A stretch of DNA of 53,702 bases from an uncultured Ellagibacter sp. (GCA_934663775.1 CAKUKU010000013.1:1-53702); one strand, 5' to 3'. Positions 1 to 9,055 are shown, numbered from the stretch's first letter. Program-made: numbers and translations. Notes: a model not told the origin generated them from the sequence alone.

Positions 1-83
1 AGCCGCCGGTTCGCCCGAGGAAGCCAGCGAGGGCGCCTCACTCGAAGAGCCACCGGTCGCCGAAAGGTCAGCGAGGGTTTCCC
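1..83. repeat. Degenerate 48-bp direct repeat inside the permease gene
   Basis: Bases 1-36 and 49-83 align with a few gaps and substitutions. Both begin AGCC(G/A)CCGGT and both carry CAGCGAGGG followed by a pyrimidine-ending run. The repeat lies in frame inside the Ala/Ser-rich stretch of the permease and may continue beyond the window edge. Confidence 0.5.
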
Positions 84-591
84 CAGTGCCCGAGATTCGG
101 GCGGTCGCGGAGGCGACGCGTACTTCGGTACGCGAGCCTTCGGGAGCGCCCGAAGATTGGGTGCTGGGGGAAGCCGCAGCGTCGGCCCCTTTCGCGGGCT
201 GGCCAGCCCGCGAAACCTTAAAAGCCTTCTTGAACATGTTGATGGCCGAATAGCCGATGATGAGCGCCGCGACGAGCATCACGAGCCAGTCGGGGGAAAG
301 CTGCGCAAGCCACACCCCCACAGGCGACAGGCACGCTCCCCCGAGACCAGCGGCGATGCCGAGCGCGGGAATGCAGGTCTTGCCCTTCACGTGCGAAATC
401 GCGCCCGAAATGGACGTCGGGATGATAGCGAACAGCGAGGTCGCCGTGCTCATGGTGGCACTCATTCCGAATGCGAGGCGGAAAATCGGCACCATGACCG
501 TGCCGCCGCCGATACCGAGAAGCCCCGAAGCGATGCCGATCAACACGCCGACCAGAGCGGGAACAACAAAATGAACGAGTATTTCCACCAT
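1..591 (-). CDS. TauE/SafE-family membrane permease, 3' end outside window
   Basis: The 197 visible residues start at ATG 591 and stay open to the window edge. Residues 7-35 form a hydrophobic segment with the glycine-rich GIASGLLGIGGGTVMVP signature typical of TauE/SafE anion exporters (sulfite, sulfoacetate and similar). Further membrane segments lie near 50-65, 75-97 and 103-120. After FKKAFK (about residue 125) the expected hydrophilic loop becomes a run of at least 70 residues rich in Ala, Ser, Gly and Thr, encoded by repeat-laden DNA. TauE proteins usually have only a short loop here before the second half of the fold. Either the loop is inflated by inserted repeats or the protein ends soon after the edge. 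Family call from motif; substrate unknown. Confidence 0.8.
   Translation of the reverse strand, partial: MVEILVHFVVPALVGVLIGIASGLLGIGGGTVMVPIFRLAFGMSATMSTATSLFAIIPTSISGAISHVKGKTCIPALGIAAGLGGACLSPVGVWLAQLSPDWLVMLVAALIIGYSAINMFKKAFKVSRAGQPAKGADAAASPSTQSSGAPEGSRTEVRVASATARISGTGETLADLSATGGSSSEAPSLASSGEPAA
76..176. repeat. Long imperfect inverted repeat with a UUCG-type hairpin
   Basis: The flanks at about 76-101 and 149-176 are imperfect inverted copies (GTTTCCCCAGTGCCCGA against the complement of GGGTGCTGGGGGAAGC). The core at about 117-134 is CGCGTAC-TTCG-GTACGCG, a perfect 7-bp stem with a TTCG loop. The whole ~100 nt can fold on itself while remaining an open reading frame for the permease. 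Confidence 0.6.
191..214. repeat. 24-bp perfect palindrome
   Basis: The sequence from TTCGCGGGCTGG through CCAGCCCGCGAA equals its own reverse complement over all 24 bases. It encodes residues near 127-134 of the permease, exactly where the unusual Ala/Ser stretch begins, so it may mark a boundary of inserted repeat DNA. Confidence 0.7.
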
Positions 592-728
592 CGCGTCTTT
601 CTACTGCAGATTCGCCCTGACAGGGCACGCACCGAGAACGCCCCCCAATGAGGCGCTTTCCCCGCATGCAGTGTATCGCGAGAATGCGCGCCGTTTCGCA
701 GCGGAAGGCCGACCGCGCGCATTCGCCA

Positions 729-2108
729 TTAATCGGCAAGGTTCAGGCGAATCTCGCTCGTCATGCCCGGGTCGATATTGGGATACTGGGCCGCGACCTG
801 CTCGGGAACACCCGCTTGAGGAACCGCAGGAGCCCCCGCTTCCCCCGCCCCCTCAACGCGAGGAGCGCGCTCGACGACCCGACCGTTTGCATTCGCACTG
901 GCTACAGCCTCTGCGCGGGACACGGCGCTGCGGACAAGGGCGGTGCTTAAAATCTGATCGCCCTCGATGCGCGACATAAGCTCCGACCACACGAACTGGA
1001 ACTCGAAGTACTTCGTGCAGTTTCGCTGGGCATACTGCGCCGCCTCGGTGCGCGCCGCCTTCGCCGCCTTGCGATACGCTTTCTTGTCGGGGCGGGCGAG
1101 GCTGCGCAGAAACGCCGTGATGCGAATCCGCCGCACGATGCTCGGCTCCAAAAACGGCCCCGGATACGGCTCGAGGGACGAAGGCTTCACCTGCATGAGG
1201 TCGATCTGGGTGCGGCTGTATTCCATCTTGCGATATTCGTAGAGCCAGCGGTAGATGTCCTGGCGGAAACGCGTGCCCTCGCTTGCCGACTCGGGCGGAA
1301 GGTGGCGCAGGCTCCATTTGTTGTCGAACCAGATGTCGGAGCCGTACATGCGCAGGTCAAGCATATAATCCAGATCCTCGCCGCGCGGGATCCACGGGTC
1401 GAACGACAGGCGTTTGAACGCCTCCTTGTGAAGCGCGAGGCACCCGCCGCACACGTGGTTCGAGCGCGAAAGGCGCGGCGCGCGCATGGCCCGCTCGATC
1501 CATTTGTTGAACGCGCTTCCCTGCTGCCATAAGCGGTTGTACCACTTGTTCTGGCTCTTCGACAGATAGGAGCCTTCCGAATTGTAGTAGAAACCCGTCT
1601 TCGCGAGGATGGGAATGCCCTTGCGCGTGAGTTTTCCCAGACCGTACACCGCACGGCGCAGGAAGTCGGCGTCGGTCACCACCTCGTCGTCGTCGAGGAA
1701 CACCACCGCGTCGAACCCGAGCGCACACGCCACGACAAGACCGAGGTTGCGAACGGCGCCGTAACCCGACAAGCCCACTTCACGCGTGAGTTTCCCCAAA
1801 CCGAGCTGCTCCATGCGCTGCTGCACCAGTCCCGCCTCCGCGGCGCCGATGACCGCAATGTGCAGCTCGGGAAAGCGCGCGGCTATGGCCTGGGTCTTCT
1901 GCGCGGCCTTGTGCGCAATGGAGGGCTCCGCCGCGACGACCACGATGATCTGCCCGATGCCTTCGACCTTGGCGAGCGATTCGAGGCAACGCGGCAGCTC
2001 GCCCTCTTGAGACAGGGGCGTCGGGTGGTCGTACGTGGTGATGATGGAGCCGCCCTCGCGTTGCGAGCGCGTTGAGACAAAGGTGGGAATGACAACAACC
2101 GGGTTCAT
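729..2108 (-). CDS. Family 2 glycosyltransferase (GT-A fold)
   Basis: A 459-aa cytoplasmic protein. It opens with MNPVVVIPTF, the usual first strand of GT2 nucleotide-diphospho-sugar binding domains. VVFLDDDEVV near residue 135 carries the metal-binding DxD, and a later PRGEDLDYMLDLR supplies the catalytic ED-type acidic motif. No membrane segment was seen. The last ~50 residues are Ala/Val-rich and low in complexity. The start at 2108 has AAAGGAAG 4-5 nt upstream. It probably transfers a sugar in cell-surface glycan or glycoprotein synthesis; donor and acceptor cannot be inferred. It stands alone, with its own promoter-like -10. Confidence 0.85.
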   Translation of the reverse strand: MNPVVVIPTFVSTRSQREGGSIITTYDHPTPLSQEGELPRCLESLAKVEGIGQIIVVVAAEPSIAHKAAQKTQAIAARFPELHIAVIGAAEAGLVQQRMEQLGLGKLTREVGLSGYGAVRNLGLVVACALGFDAVVFLDDDEVVTDADFLRRAVYGLGKLTRKGIPILAKTGFYYNSEGSYLSKSQNKWYNRLWQQGSAFNKWIERAMRAPRLSRSNHVCGGCLALHKEAFKRLSFDPWIPRGEDLDYMLDLRMYGSDIWFDNKWSLRHLPPESASEGTRFRQDIYRWLYEYRKMEYSRTQIDLMQVKPSSLEPYPGPFLEPSIVRRIRITAFLRSLARPDKKAYRKAAKAARTEAAQYAQRNCTKYFEFQFVWSELMSRIEGDQILSTALVRSAVSRAEAVASANANGRVVERAPRVEGAGEAGAPAVPQAGVPEQVAAQYPNIDPGMTSEIRLNLAD

Positions 2109-2249
2109 ATGCTTCCTTTAAAGTTCGATGAGTCGGCCCCGTTTGGCCTGTTCACAGAAGCGCTTGGCGAACGCCGCGGCAGATTTTGCCATCCCGCGAG
2201 GGAAAGGCCCGCCACACGCCGCCCGCAAGCGAACCTCATGAACCGAATT

Positions 2250-2255
2250 ATTATA
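2250..2255 (-). promoter_or_regulatory. Candidate -10 box for the glycosyltransferase gene
   Basis: TATAAT reads on the minus strand about 142 bp before the glycosyltransferase start. No convincing -35 lies 16-19 bp upstream (only CTTTCG/TTCGTC-like sequence). The rest of the 2109-2446 interval has no ORF or strong hairpin that I can support. Confidence 0.35.
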
Positions 2256-2446
2256 TCGCTCCGCGCTTCGCACGACGAAAGCGCGCAAGACCTTCCATCG
2301 AATGCGAAGAACGATGAACCTGGCGCGGGAGAGGGAATGGCGCGGTTGGGGAAATGGCTCGCTCGCGCAAGGGCAGATTTCCCGCGGCAAGCGCCCGAAT
2401 GCCCATAGCGAGCGCCGATTTCTCGCGCCGAGCGCCCGAGAGCCCG

Positions 2447-3136
2447 CTATTGCGAGACGAGGCGATACCCCACCCCGCGCACCGTCTCGATGAGGGAAGC
2501 ATGCTCGCCGAGTTTCTGGCGCAGCGTGAGGACGTGCATGTCGACCGTTCGGCTGCCGCCCGCGAAGTCCCATCCCCACACGTGCTGCAGCAGCGCATCG
2601 CGGGAAAGGGCGACGCCAGGGTTTTCCATGAAATGAAGAAGCAGGTCGAACTCGCGCGCCGTGAGTGAAAGCGGCTCGCCGCCGCAAAACGCCTCGTGGC
2701 GCATCTCGGAGATGGAAAGCGGCCCGATCGTTATCTCGTCGCTCGACCCCTGGGAACTCTCGCTGCCCCAATCGGGGGCGCGGCGCAACAGGGCGCGCAC
2801 GCGGGAAACCATCTCCATCATGCCGTAAGGCTTGGTGAGGTACTCGTCGGCGCCGCCGTCGAGGGCGGTCACGATGTCGAGCTCGGTACTTTTCGCGGTC
2901 ACCATGATCACGGGCATGCGCGAAAGGCCCGGCGTGTTGCGAATGCGATGGAGGATCTCCAGCCCGTCGGCGCCGGGCAGCATGATGTCGAGCATGACCA
3001 CATCGGGAAGGCGACGCGCGCAGGCCGCACGGAACTCCACGTCGTTCGCCATGCCCTCGGCCTCAATCCCCGCCTGCGTGAGGGCGTAAAGCGCCAGCTC
3101 GCGGATGCTCGCGTCGTCTTCCACGCAGTACACCAT
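2447..3136 (-). CDS. PhoB/OmpR-family response regulator
   Basis: 229 aa. The receiver domain (1-115) has the acidic pair D7-D8, the phospho-acceptor D50 in VVMLDIMLPG and K82 in VTAKS. The winged-helix DNA-binding domain (about 130-229) ends TVDMHVLTLRQKLGE...IETVRGVGYRL, typical of OmpR/PhoB regulators. An ATG at 3136 with GGAAGGG upstream is preferred over an extended reading frame that would add ~80 proline/arginine-rich residues. It lies 182 bp downstream of phoU on the same strand, so it most likely controls the phosphate genes. No histidine kinase gene is next to it, so the partner must be elsewhere or absent. The gap to phoU is very GC-rich with possible hairpins. Confidence 0.88.
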   Translation of the reverse strand: MVYCVEDDASIRELALYALTQAGIEAEGMANDVEFRAACARRLPDVVMLDIMLPGADGLEILHRIRNTPGLSRMPVIMVTAKSTELDIVTALDGGADEYLTKPYGMMEMVSRVRALLRRAPDWGSESSQGSSDEITIGPLSISEMRHEAFCGGEPLSLTAREFDLLLHFMENPGVALSRDALLQHVWGWDFAGGSRTVDMHVLTLRQKLGEHASLIETVRGVGYRLVSQ

Positions 3137-3318
3137 AGCTTGCCGCCCTTCCTCGCCGAAACCCTTATCCGGTTGATTATCGCACAGAGGGAAGGGCTCG
3201 GGCGAGGGTGGTTCGCCCGCGCGTCGGGAGGGACGGGGGGGTCGGGCGGCGGGCCCCGGTCGAGCCCCGCGCGCCCGCCCGGCGCCCGTGCGGGCCCGAG
3301 GTGGCGCGAGGCAGAAAG

Positions 3319-3999
3319 CTATTCGGTCGGGATTCCCCCAACCTTCAAGTCGTGCGTGCCGGTGATGCGGAAGATCGTCCACTTCGCGATGCGCTCGGCA
3401 TCGTCGCCCATGCGTTCGAAATACTTCGCGGCCATCAGCAGCTCGGGCAGATGCGTCGCGTCGGCATCGCCCTTGCGGATGAGGTCGACCACCACCTGCT
3501 CGGCCCGCGCGTACAGCGCATCGACCTCGTCGTCGGAAGCGAACACCTCCTCGGCTCGGTCGCGGTCGGCGTCCGCAAAGCTCTCGAGCGCCGTCTTCAC
3601 CATGTAGGCGACCTTGCCGGAGGCCGTGGCGATCTCGGTCTCGATCGCGGAGGCGACCTCATGGGGAATCTGAGTCGCCAGATACGCCACATCACGCGAC
3701 TTGGAATCAATGTGCGCCAAGTCGCTCACCAGGCGAAACGACCCTGAAACGAAGCGCAGGTCGTCGGCGACGAGGGGCTGCTGCATGAGCATGATGTCGA
3801 GGCACGTATCCTCGATCGTCGCGCGGAGGCGGCGCATGCGCATCTCGCCCGAGATGACCTCCTCGGCGGCTTCGGCATCGCCTTTCGCAAGCGCAAGGCC
3901 AGCCGCCGTCACATCGGCTATCGTCTTCTGGCCCAGATCCTCCATAGCAGCAGACAAGTCGTCAAGCTGCTTCAAATACTTCGAACGGGGAACCAACAT
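3319..3999 (-). CDS. phoU: Phosphate transport regulator PhoU
   Basis: 226 aa, the normal PhoU length, all-helical with two repeats of the PhoU helical bundle. Motifs such as DDLRFVSGSFRLVSDLAHI (about 80-98) and the second copy AAKYFERMGDDAERIAKWTIF (about 190-210) are the metal-binding E/DxxxD signatures. PhoU damps signalling from the Pst transporter to the PhoR/PhoB pair and protects against excess phosphate import. Its ATG shares one base with the stop of the preceding pstB gene (TAATG), implying translational coupling. Confidence 0.95.
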   Translation of the reverse strand: MLVPRSKYLKQLDDLSAAMEDLGQKTIADVTAAGLALAKGDAEAAEEVISGEMRMRRLRATIEDTCLDIMLMQQPLVADDLRFVSGSFRLVSDLAHIDSKSRDVAYLATQIPHEVASAIETEIATASGKVAYMVKTALESFADADRDRAEEVFASDDEVDALYARAEQVVVDLIRKGDADATHLPELLMAAKYFERMGDDAERIAKWTIFRITGTHDLKVGGIPTE

Positions 4000-4829
4000 T
4001 AGCTGAACCTTCCTGTCAGGTAGTCTTTCGTGCGCTCCTCGCGCGGTTGCGAGAAAAGCTGCTTGGTCGAGCCTTCCTCAATGAGCTCGCCCAGATAGAA
4101 GAACGCGGTCTTGTCGGCGACGCGCGTCGCCTGCTGCATGTTGTGCGTCACGACGACGACAGTGCGCTCGCGCGCCAGCTCGACCATGAGCTCCTCGATA
4201 AGCGACGTCGAGATCGGATCGAGGGCGCTCGTCGGCTCGTCCATGAGCAGGACCTGCGGCTCCACGGCAAGGGCGCGCGCGATGCACAGGCGCTGCTGCT
4301 GACCGCCGGAGATGCCCAGGCCGTTCTGGTCGAGCTTGTCCTTCGCCTCGTCCCAAAGGCCCGCGTTGCGCAGGCACCGCTCCACGATCTCGTCGCCTTC
4401 CGCCTTCGAGATTTTGCGCATGCGGCGAGGCCCGTACAATATGTTGTCGCGAATGCTCATCGGGAAGGGATTCGGGTGCTGGAACACCATGCCCACCATG
4501 ACGCGAAGCTCGTTGGGCTCGGTCGCGAAGATGTCACGGCCTGCAACTTCGATGGTTCCTTCGGTGCGCACGGTCGGCACGAAGTCGCACATGCGGTTGA
4601 ACGTGCGCAGAAGCGTCGACTTGCCGCAACCGGAGGGGCCGATGAACGCGGTCGCCTTGTTCTTCGGAATCTCGAGCGAGATGTTCTTCAGCGCATGGAA
4701 ATCTCCGTACCACAGGTTGAAGTTGCGAATCGAGATGACCGACTCGCCCTCGGCGACCGAGAGCATGCTCGCCTGGGAATCCGACAGCGACCTGCCCTTT
4801 TCCGTATTCCTTCTTTCCACCATGTTCAT
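3999..4829 (-). CDS. pstB: Phosphate ABC transporter ATPase PstB (second copy)
   Basis: 276 aa, cytoplasmic ATPase of the PstSCAB importer. Visible are Walker [10 protein letters not shown], the PstB-type Q-loop [14 protein letters not shown], signature GISGGQQQR, Walker [13 protein letters not shown] and the H-loop VVTHNMQQA. PstB proteins end in a conserved LTGRF-type tail, present here as DYLTGRFS. The start at ATG 4829 overlaps the stop of the first pstB by one base (TAATG). An ORF reaching further upstream is an artefact of the overlapping gene. Having two pstB genes in tandem is unusual within one pst operon but is known from Gram-positives. Confidence 0.95.
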   Translation of the reverse strand: MNMVERRNTEKGRSLSDSQASMLSVAEGESVISIRNFNLWYGDFHALKNISLEIPKNKATAFIGPSGCGKSTLLRTFNRMCDFVPTVRTEGTIEVAGRDIFATEPNELRVMVGMVFQHPNPFPMSIRDNILYGPRRMRKISKAEGDEIVERCLRNAGLWDEAKDKLDQNGLGISGGQQQRLCIARALAVEPQVLLMDEPTSALDPISTSLIEELMVELARERTVVVVTHNMQQATRVADKTAFFYLGELIEEGSTKQLFSQPREERTKDYLTGRFS

Positions 4830-5677
4830 TAGCCAAACCTTCCGGTGAGATAGTCCTGCAAACGCTGGTCTTTCGGCGCCGAGAAGATTTGCTTGGTCGG
4901 GCCCGTCTCGACCATGTCGCCCACGTAGAAGAACGCGGTGCGGTCGGAAACGCGCGTTGCCTGCTCCATGTTGTGCGTGACGATGATCGCGCAGATGCCG
5001 GTCTGCGCGATGTCGCGGATGGTCTCTTCGACCGAGAACGTCGAAATCGGGTCGAGCGCCGAGCACGGCTCGTCGAAAAGCACCACGTCAGGATGCATGG
5101 CGAGCGTGCGCGCGATGCACAGGCGCTGCTGCTGGCCGCCGGAGAGGGCATGGGCGCTCTGGTCGAGCTTGTCTTTCACCTCGTCCCACAGCGCACCCGC
5201 GCGCAGGGCCTCTTCCACAAGCACATCGCACTCGTCTTTACCCTTCACAAGCCCGTGGCGCTTCGGCGCGAACAGGATGTTGTCGCGAATCGACTTGCGA
5301 AACGGCGTCGGCTGCTGGAACACCATGCCGATGGATTTGCGCAGCTCGAAGAGGTTTTCCGAACGCGTGTTGATATCGCGGCCGTGATAGTCGATGCTGC
5401 CGCCGACCTTGCACTTGGGAATCTCGCGGTTCATGAGGTTTAAGCAGCGCAGGAAGGTGGACTTTCCGCAGCCCGAGGGGCCGATAAGTGCTGTGACCTG
5501 CCCCTTCTCGAAATCGAGAGAGGTTGCATGCAGTGCCTCGAACGTGTCGTAGGTCACCGTGACGTCGCGCGTGCGCAAAAGCGGCTCGGCACCTTCCCGT
5601 GCGGGGGCCTCCGCTTCCGCCGTGATGGCCGGCGCGCGATTATCCTTTTCAGCGAGGGGTTTCTCTTGCGTCATCAT
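4829..5677 (-). CDS. pstB: Phosphate ABC transporter ATPase PstB (first copy)
   Basis: 282 aa with the full set of ABC motifs: Walker [11 protein letters not shown]-loop [10 protein letters not shown], signature LSGGQQQR, and Walker B with the D-loop as [13 protein letters not shown]. Cysteine replaces the common threonine after DEP. About 40 charged, alanine-rich residues precede the ATPase domain. The start at ATG 5677 overlaps the pstA stop by four bases (ATGA) and has AAAGGAGG 12 nt upstream. It is clearly diverged from the second copy, so this is an old duplication rather than a recent one. The two may form a heterodimer or serve different conditions. Confidence 0.95.
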   Translation of the reverse strand: MMTQEKPLAEKDNRAPAITAEAEAPAREGAEPLLRTRDVTVTYDTFEALHATSLDFEKGQVTALIGPSGCGKSTFLRCLNLMNREIPKCKVGGSIDYHGRDINTRSENLFELRKSIGMVFQQPTPFRKSIRDNILFAPKRHGLVKGKDECDVLVEEALRAGALWDEVKDKLDQSAHALSGGQQQRLCIARTLAMHPDVVLFDEPCSALDPISTFSVEETIRDIAQTGICAIIVTHNMEQATRVSDRTAFFYVGDMVETGPTKQIFSAPKDQRLQDYLTGRFG

Positions 5678-6591
5678 TCGCTTGTCAGCCTCCTTTCCAG
5701 AAGCTTGCCCACGAAGCGGGCAATCAGGTTGAAGGCCAGGATGCACACCATGAGCACGGCCGCAGTGCCGTTCGAGATGGCCTCAAGGTCGGGCACGACG
5801 CCTTCGGAGTTGATCTTCCAGATGTGGACCGCGAGCGTTTCGGCGGGGCGGAAGATGTTCCACGGACACGACGGGCTCGAGAGGTCGAAGCACGTGAAGT
5901 CGAGCACCGGCGCGCTTTGACCTGCGGTGAAGATGAGCGCTGCGGCCTCGCCGAACACGCGGCCGGCGGAAAGCACGATGCCGGTGACGATGGCGGGCAT
6001 CGCGGCGGGCAGCAGTACGTGGATCGTCGTTTCCCAGCGGGTGAGCCCCATGGCGAGGCCCGCATCGCGCTGCGAGCGCGGCACATCTTCGAGCGCCTGC
6101 TGGCAGGTGCGGACGAGGATCGGGATGTTGAACATCGTGAGCGCCACCGCGCCCGCGATGACCGAGAATCCCCAGCCCATGGTCAGCACGAAGAACAAAA
6201 AGCCGAACAGGCCGACGACGATCGACGGAAGCGACGAGAGCGTCTCGATGATCGTCTTCGCCACGTTGGTCACCCAGTTCTCGGGCGCATACTGCGACAG
6301 GTAGATCGCCGCGCCGAGCGAGAGGGGCACGCTGATGACGAGCGTCAGGAACAGCAGGTAGAACGAGTTGAACAGCTCCGGGCCGATGCCGCCGCCCGCC
6401 TTGAACTGCTGCGGCTTAGAGGTGAGGAAGCTCACATCGAAGAGCTTGCCCGCGCCCGCGACCAGGATGTAGATCACGATGGCGGCCAATATGAGCAGCA
6501 CGAGGCCCACGATGGCGGTAAGGATTCCCGTGGCGATCTTGTCCTGCGAGTTGATGCGGCGAACGTGCGCCGCCATGTCGAACTTAGCCAC
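5674..6591 (-). CDS. pstA: Phosphate ABC transporter permease PstA
   Basis: 305-aa inner-membrane permease with about six membrane segments. The cytoplasmic EAA loop reads ALEDVPRSQRDAGLAMGLTRWETTIHVLLPAAMPAIVTGIVL, as expected of PstA. It starts 8 bp inside the end of pstC and ends overlapping pstB, so the three are tightly coupled. It pairs with PstC to form the channel through which PstS-delivered phosphate passes. Confidence 0.95.
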   Translation of the reverse strand: MAKFDMAAHVRRINSQDKIATGILTAIVGLVLLILAAIVIYILVAGAGKLFDVSFLTSKPQQFKAGGGIGPELFNSFYLLFLTLVISVPLSLGAAIYLSQYAPENWVTNVAKTIIETLSSLPSIVVGLFGFLFFVLTMGWGFSVIAGAVALTMFNIPILVRTCQQALEDVPRSQRDAGLAMGLTRWETTIHVLLPAAMPAIVTGIVLSAGRVFGEAAALIFTAGQSAPVLDFTCFDLSSPSCPWNIFRPAETLAVHIWKINSEGVVPDLEAISNGTAAVLMVCILAFNLIARFVGKLLERRLTSE

Positions 6592-7501
6592 GACGAGTCC
6601 CTCCCTTGTGCCCGATTAGGTGGATGATCAGGATGAACACGAGCGACATGAGCAAAAGCAGCAGCGCAAGCGACCAGAGCACGTCGTTGTACACGGTGCC
6701 CATCGCCTCGTTGCCCATGCCCATGGTGAGCACGGATGTGAGCGTCGACGCGGGCGTGAACAGGCTCGTCGGCATCTGGATAGCGTTGCCGATGACCATC
6801 TGCACGGCGAGTGCCTCGCCGAACGCGCGCGTCATCCCCAAGATGACCGCCGTCATGAGCGACGGGGCCGCCGAGCGCAGAACCACGTTCCACACCGTTT
6901 GCCAGCGCGTGCAACCAAGCGCGTAGGAACCTTCGCGATATTGCCCAGGAACTGCGGCGAGCGCGTCGATCGAGAGACTCGTGATTGTGGGGAGGATCAT
7001 CACGGCGAGCACGATAGCGCTCGAGAAGATGCCGAAACCGGTGATGGTTTGGCCAGCCGCTGCCGCCATGTTGCGAGTCCAAGCCACCACGACGGTGAGA
7101 CCGATAAGGCCGTAGACGACCGACGGGATTCCCACCAGAAGCTCAATGAGCGGCTGGAACACGCGGCACCCGAACCCGGGGGCGATTTCCACGACGAAGA
7201 TTGCCGAGCCGATGGCGATCGGCAGAGCGAACAGCGTCGAGAGCAGCGTGACTGCGAACGAACCGGAAATCATCGGAAGCGCACCTACCGTCGGCATGCC
7301 GTTCACATCGTCCTGATGGGGGTTCCACGTGGTGCCAGTGAGGAATGAGCCCAGGTCGATTCCGTCAACGGCAAATGTCGCGATACCGCGCTGCGCGACC
7401 ATTGCAACGAGCGTAACAACAAGAAGCGCCACGAGCGCGATGCACGCACCCGTGACGCCCTTGCCGATAAGCTCGACGCGATGCTTTGGCAATTGAGCCA
7501 T
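6584..7501 (-). CDS. pstC: Phosphate ABC transporter permease PstC
   Basis: 305 aa with six or so membrane segments. The EAA loop reads ALAAVPGQYREGSYALGCTRWQTVWNVVLRSAAPSL. The periplasmic-side region TTWNPHQDDVNGMPTVGALPMISGSFAVTLLS is characteristic of PstC. It follows pstS by about 20 bp and overlaps pstA by 8 bp. Confidence 0.95.
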   Translation of the reverse strand: MAQLPKHRVELIGKGVTGACIALVALLVVTLVAMVAQRGIATFAVDGIDLGSFLTGTTWNPHQDDVNGMPTVGALPMISGSFAVTLLSTLFALPIAIGSAIFVVEIAPGFGCRVFQPLIELLVGIPSVVYGLIGLTVVVAWTRNMAAAAGQTITGFGIFSSAIVLAVMILPTITSLSIDALAAVPGQYREGSYALGCTRWQTVWNVVLRSAAPSLMTAVILGMTRAFGEALAVQMVIGNAIQMPTSLFTPASTLTSVLTMGMGNEAMGTVYNDVLWSLALLLLLMSLVFILIIHLIGHKGGTRRG

Positions 7502-7522
7502 AAAGCCGCGTCTCCTTTCGAG

Positions 7523-8461
7523 TTATTTCTTGGTGACCTTGCCGGAAGCGTCCTTCTCGACCTTCATGCCGGAGACGGGGATGTAGCCCTGCGCCTCGAC
7601 GAGCTCGCCCTGGACGTCGTCGCTCATCATGTACTCGATGAACGCCTTAGTGGCCTCATCGGGATCGGCGGCGGTGTACATGTGCTCGTAAGCCCAGATG
7701 GTCCAGGAGTTGTCCTCGACGTTTGCTTCCTTCGGCTCGACGCCGCCGACTTTGAGCGCCTTCACGGTGTCGTCGTAGTAGGAGAACGCCAGGTAGGAGA
7801 TGGCGCCCGGGGTGGAAGCAACCATCTTCGCAGCGGTGCCCGAAGAATCCTGCTCCTGGGGCTTGAAGGTATCGGGCACCTTGGTGTCGCCGAGCACGGC
7901 GGCCTCGAAGGTCGCGCGGGTGCCGGAACCGGATGCGCGGTTGATGACCGTGATGGCTGCATCAGCGCCGCCGACTTCCTTCCAGTTGGTGACTTCACCG
8001 GTGAAGATGGACTTCAGCTGGTCGATCGTCAGGTCGTCGACGGTGACGTCCTTGTTGACGATCGGGCCCATGCCGACGATGCAGATCTTGTTGTCGGTGA
8101 TTTTCTTAAGGTCGGCGGTGTCCTTCACCTTCGCCTCGGCGAACACGTCGGAGTTGCCGATCTGCACCGCGCCCTGGGTGATTTGCGTGATGCCCTGGCC
8201 GGAGCCGCCGCCCTGGACGGTGATTTGAACGCCAGAATTCTTCTCCATGAACTGCTCGGCAGCAGCTTCGCAGAGAGGCTGAAGCGCCGTGGAACCGACA
8301 GCCGTGATGGTGCCGGAGAGAGCCTTCGTCTCGGTCTTGTCTTCCTTCGCGTCGCCCGAGCCGTTCGAACCGCAGCCGGTGAGGCTGAAGGCGGCGACCG
8401 TTGCGGCAGTGGCCGCGGCGGCTCCAACGAAGTTACGGCGGCTCATGAGGTTGCCCTGCAT
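7523..8461 (-). CDS. pstS: Phosphate-binding lipoprotein PstS
   Basis: 312 aa. The N-terminus has a twin-arginine-like SRRNFVG at 7-13, a hydrophobic stretch and a lipobox LTGC with Cys30, so it is a lipoprotein possibly exported by Tat. The mature part has the phosphate-binding signatures GSTALQPLCEAAAEQF and RASGSGTRATFEAAVLG. The ATG at 8461 with GGGAG nine bases upstream is chosen over longer in-frame extensions. First gene of the pst operon. Confidence 0.95.
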   Translation of the reverse strand: MQGNLMSRRNFVGAAAATAATVAAFSLTGCGSNGSGDAKEDKTETKALSGTITAVGSTALQPLCEAAAEQFMEKNSGVQITVQGGGSGQGITQITQGAVQIGNSDVFAEAKVKDTADLKKITDNKICIVGMGPIVNKDVTVDDLTIDQLKSIFTGEVTNWKEVGGADAAITVINRASGSGTRATFEAAVLGDTKVPDTFKPQEQDSSGTAAKMVASTPGAISYLAFSYYDDTVKALKVGGVEPKEANVEDNSWTIWAYEHMYTAADPDEATKAFIEYMMSDDVQGELVEAQGYIPVSGMKVEKDASGKVTKK

Positions 8462-8540
8462 AGTTTTATTCTCCCTTCGAGATTTCCTTTTTGGCGAGCG
8501 TTGGCGTTGAATTGGGTTTCGCCGTTTCTCGCTGATGAAA

Positions 8541-8605
8541 ATAGTAGGGAGCAAATCCGCCCGATGGGAGCACAGCGGCAAGCCATGACGCAAGCATGAC
8601 GCAGC
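8541..8605 (-). promoter_or_regulatory. Candidate pho-box-like direct repeats and -10 upstream of pstS
   Basis: On the minus strand TGCGTCATGCT and TGCGTCATGGC form two copies with an exact 11-bp period (plus strand 8584-8605, CATGACGCAAG then CATGACGCAGC). The 11-bp period and the GTCAT core match the architecture of PhoB pho boxes, although not their full consensus. A -10-like TACTAT lies at 8541-8546, 37 bp downstream of the repeats. The site probably binds the regulator encoded at 2447-3136. Confidence 0.5.
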
Positions 8606-8668
8606 TTTACCTCCCTCTTACCCAAACATGCAGGAATCGCTTACATTGGGAAGCACAAGGGCGAGTTG

Positions 8669-8834
8669 GTGGTCATTTGGACGAGTTGTGCGCGGTTGTT
8701 AAGAGCGGGCGGCTGTTTCTCGAAAATCGCGACCTGGGCAAACGCGTGCGTCGCATGCGCCGACTATGTAAAGTCTTGCCGATTCACCAAGGAATCGAGA
8801 GCATTCACAGCGCACAACTCGCTCTTTTGACCAC
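8669..8834. repeat. Long inverted-repeat element, copy C (degenerate)
   Basis: The left arm 8669-8693 is GTGGTCA, six variable bases, then CGAGTTGTGCGC. The right arm 8810-8834 is its inverted copy, GCGCACAACTCG, six variable bases, then TGACCAC. The 116-bp centre shows no similarity to the other two elements. It lies between pstS and rsgA, in the otherwise gene-free interval 8462-9055. Same family as 25911-26104 and 41636-41821, but the middle six bases of each arm are no longer complementary. Confidence 0.75.
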
Positions 8835-9055
8835 GAACTGGCGCTACTGCTCTTCTGGCGCCGTCGCGAGGGGTCAAGGGCGGCTCGATTCGACGTCGTG
8901 GCGCGGGTGCGGGGGCCGCAGGAGAGTCGCGGTGCGGGCCACAGGGAGGCGGGGGTACGAAGCGCAAGGGGGTGCGGACGCGAGAGTCGGCCCGATTCGG
9001 GGTCGCGGGGCACAAGGGCGGCCCGGGGCGAGGCCGCAGGGTCCGTGGGCGCGCG

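Noticed and set aside
8462..9055. A small gene between pstS and rsgA
   Set aside because: Frames here lack ribosome-binding sites and overlap the inverted-repeat element and the pho-box-like repeat. Treated as regulatory and repeat DNA.
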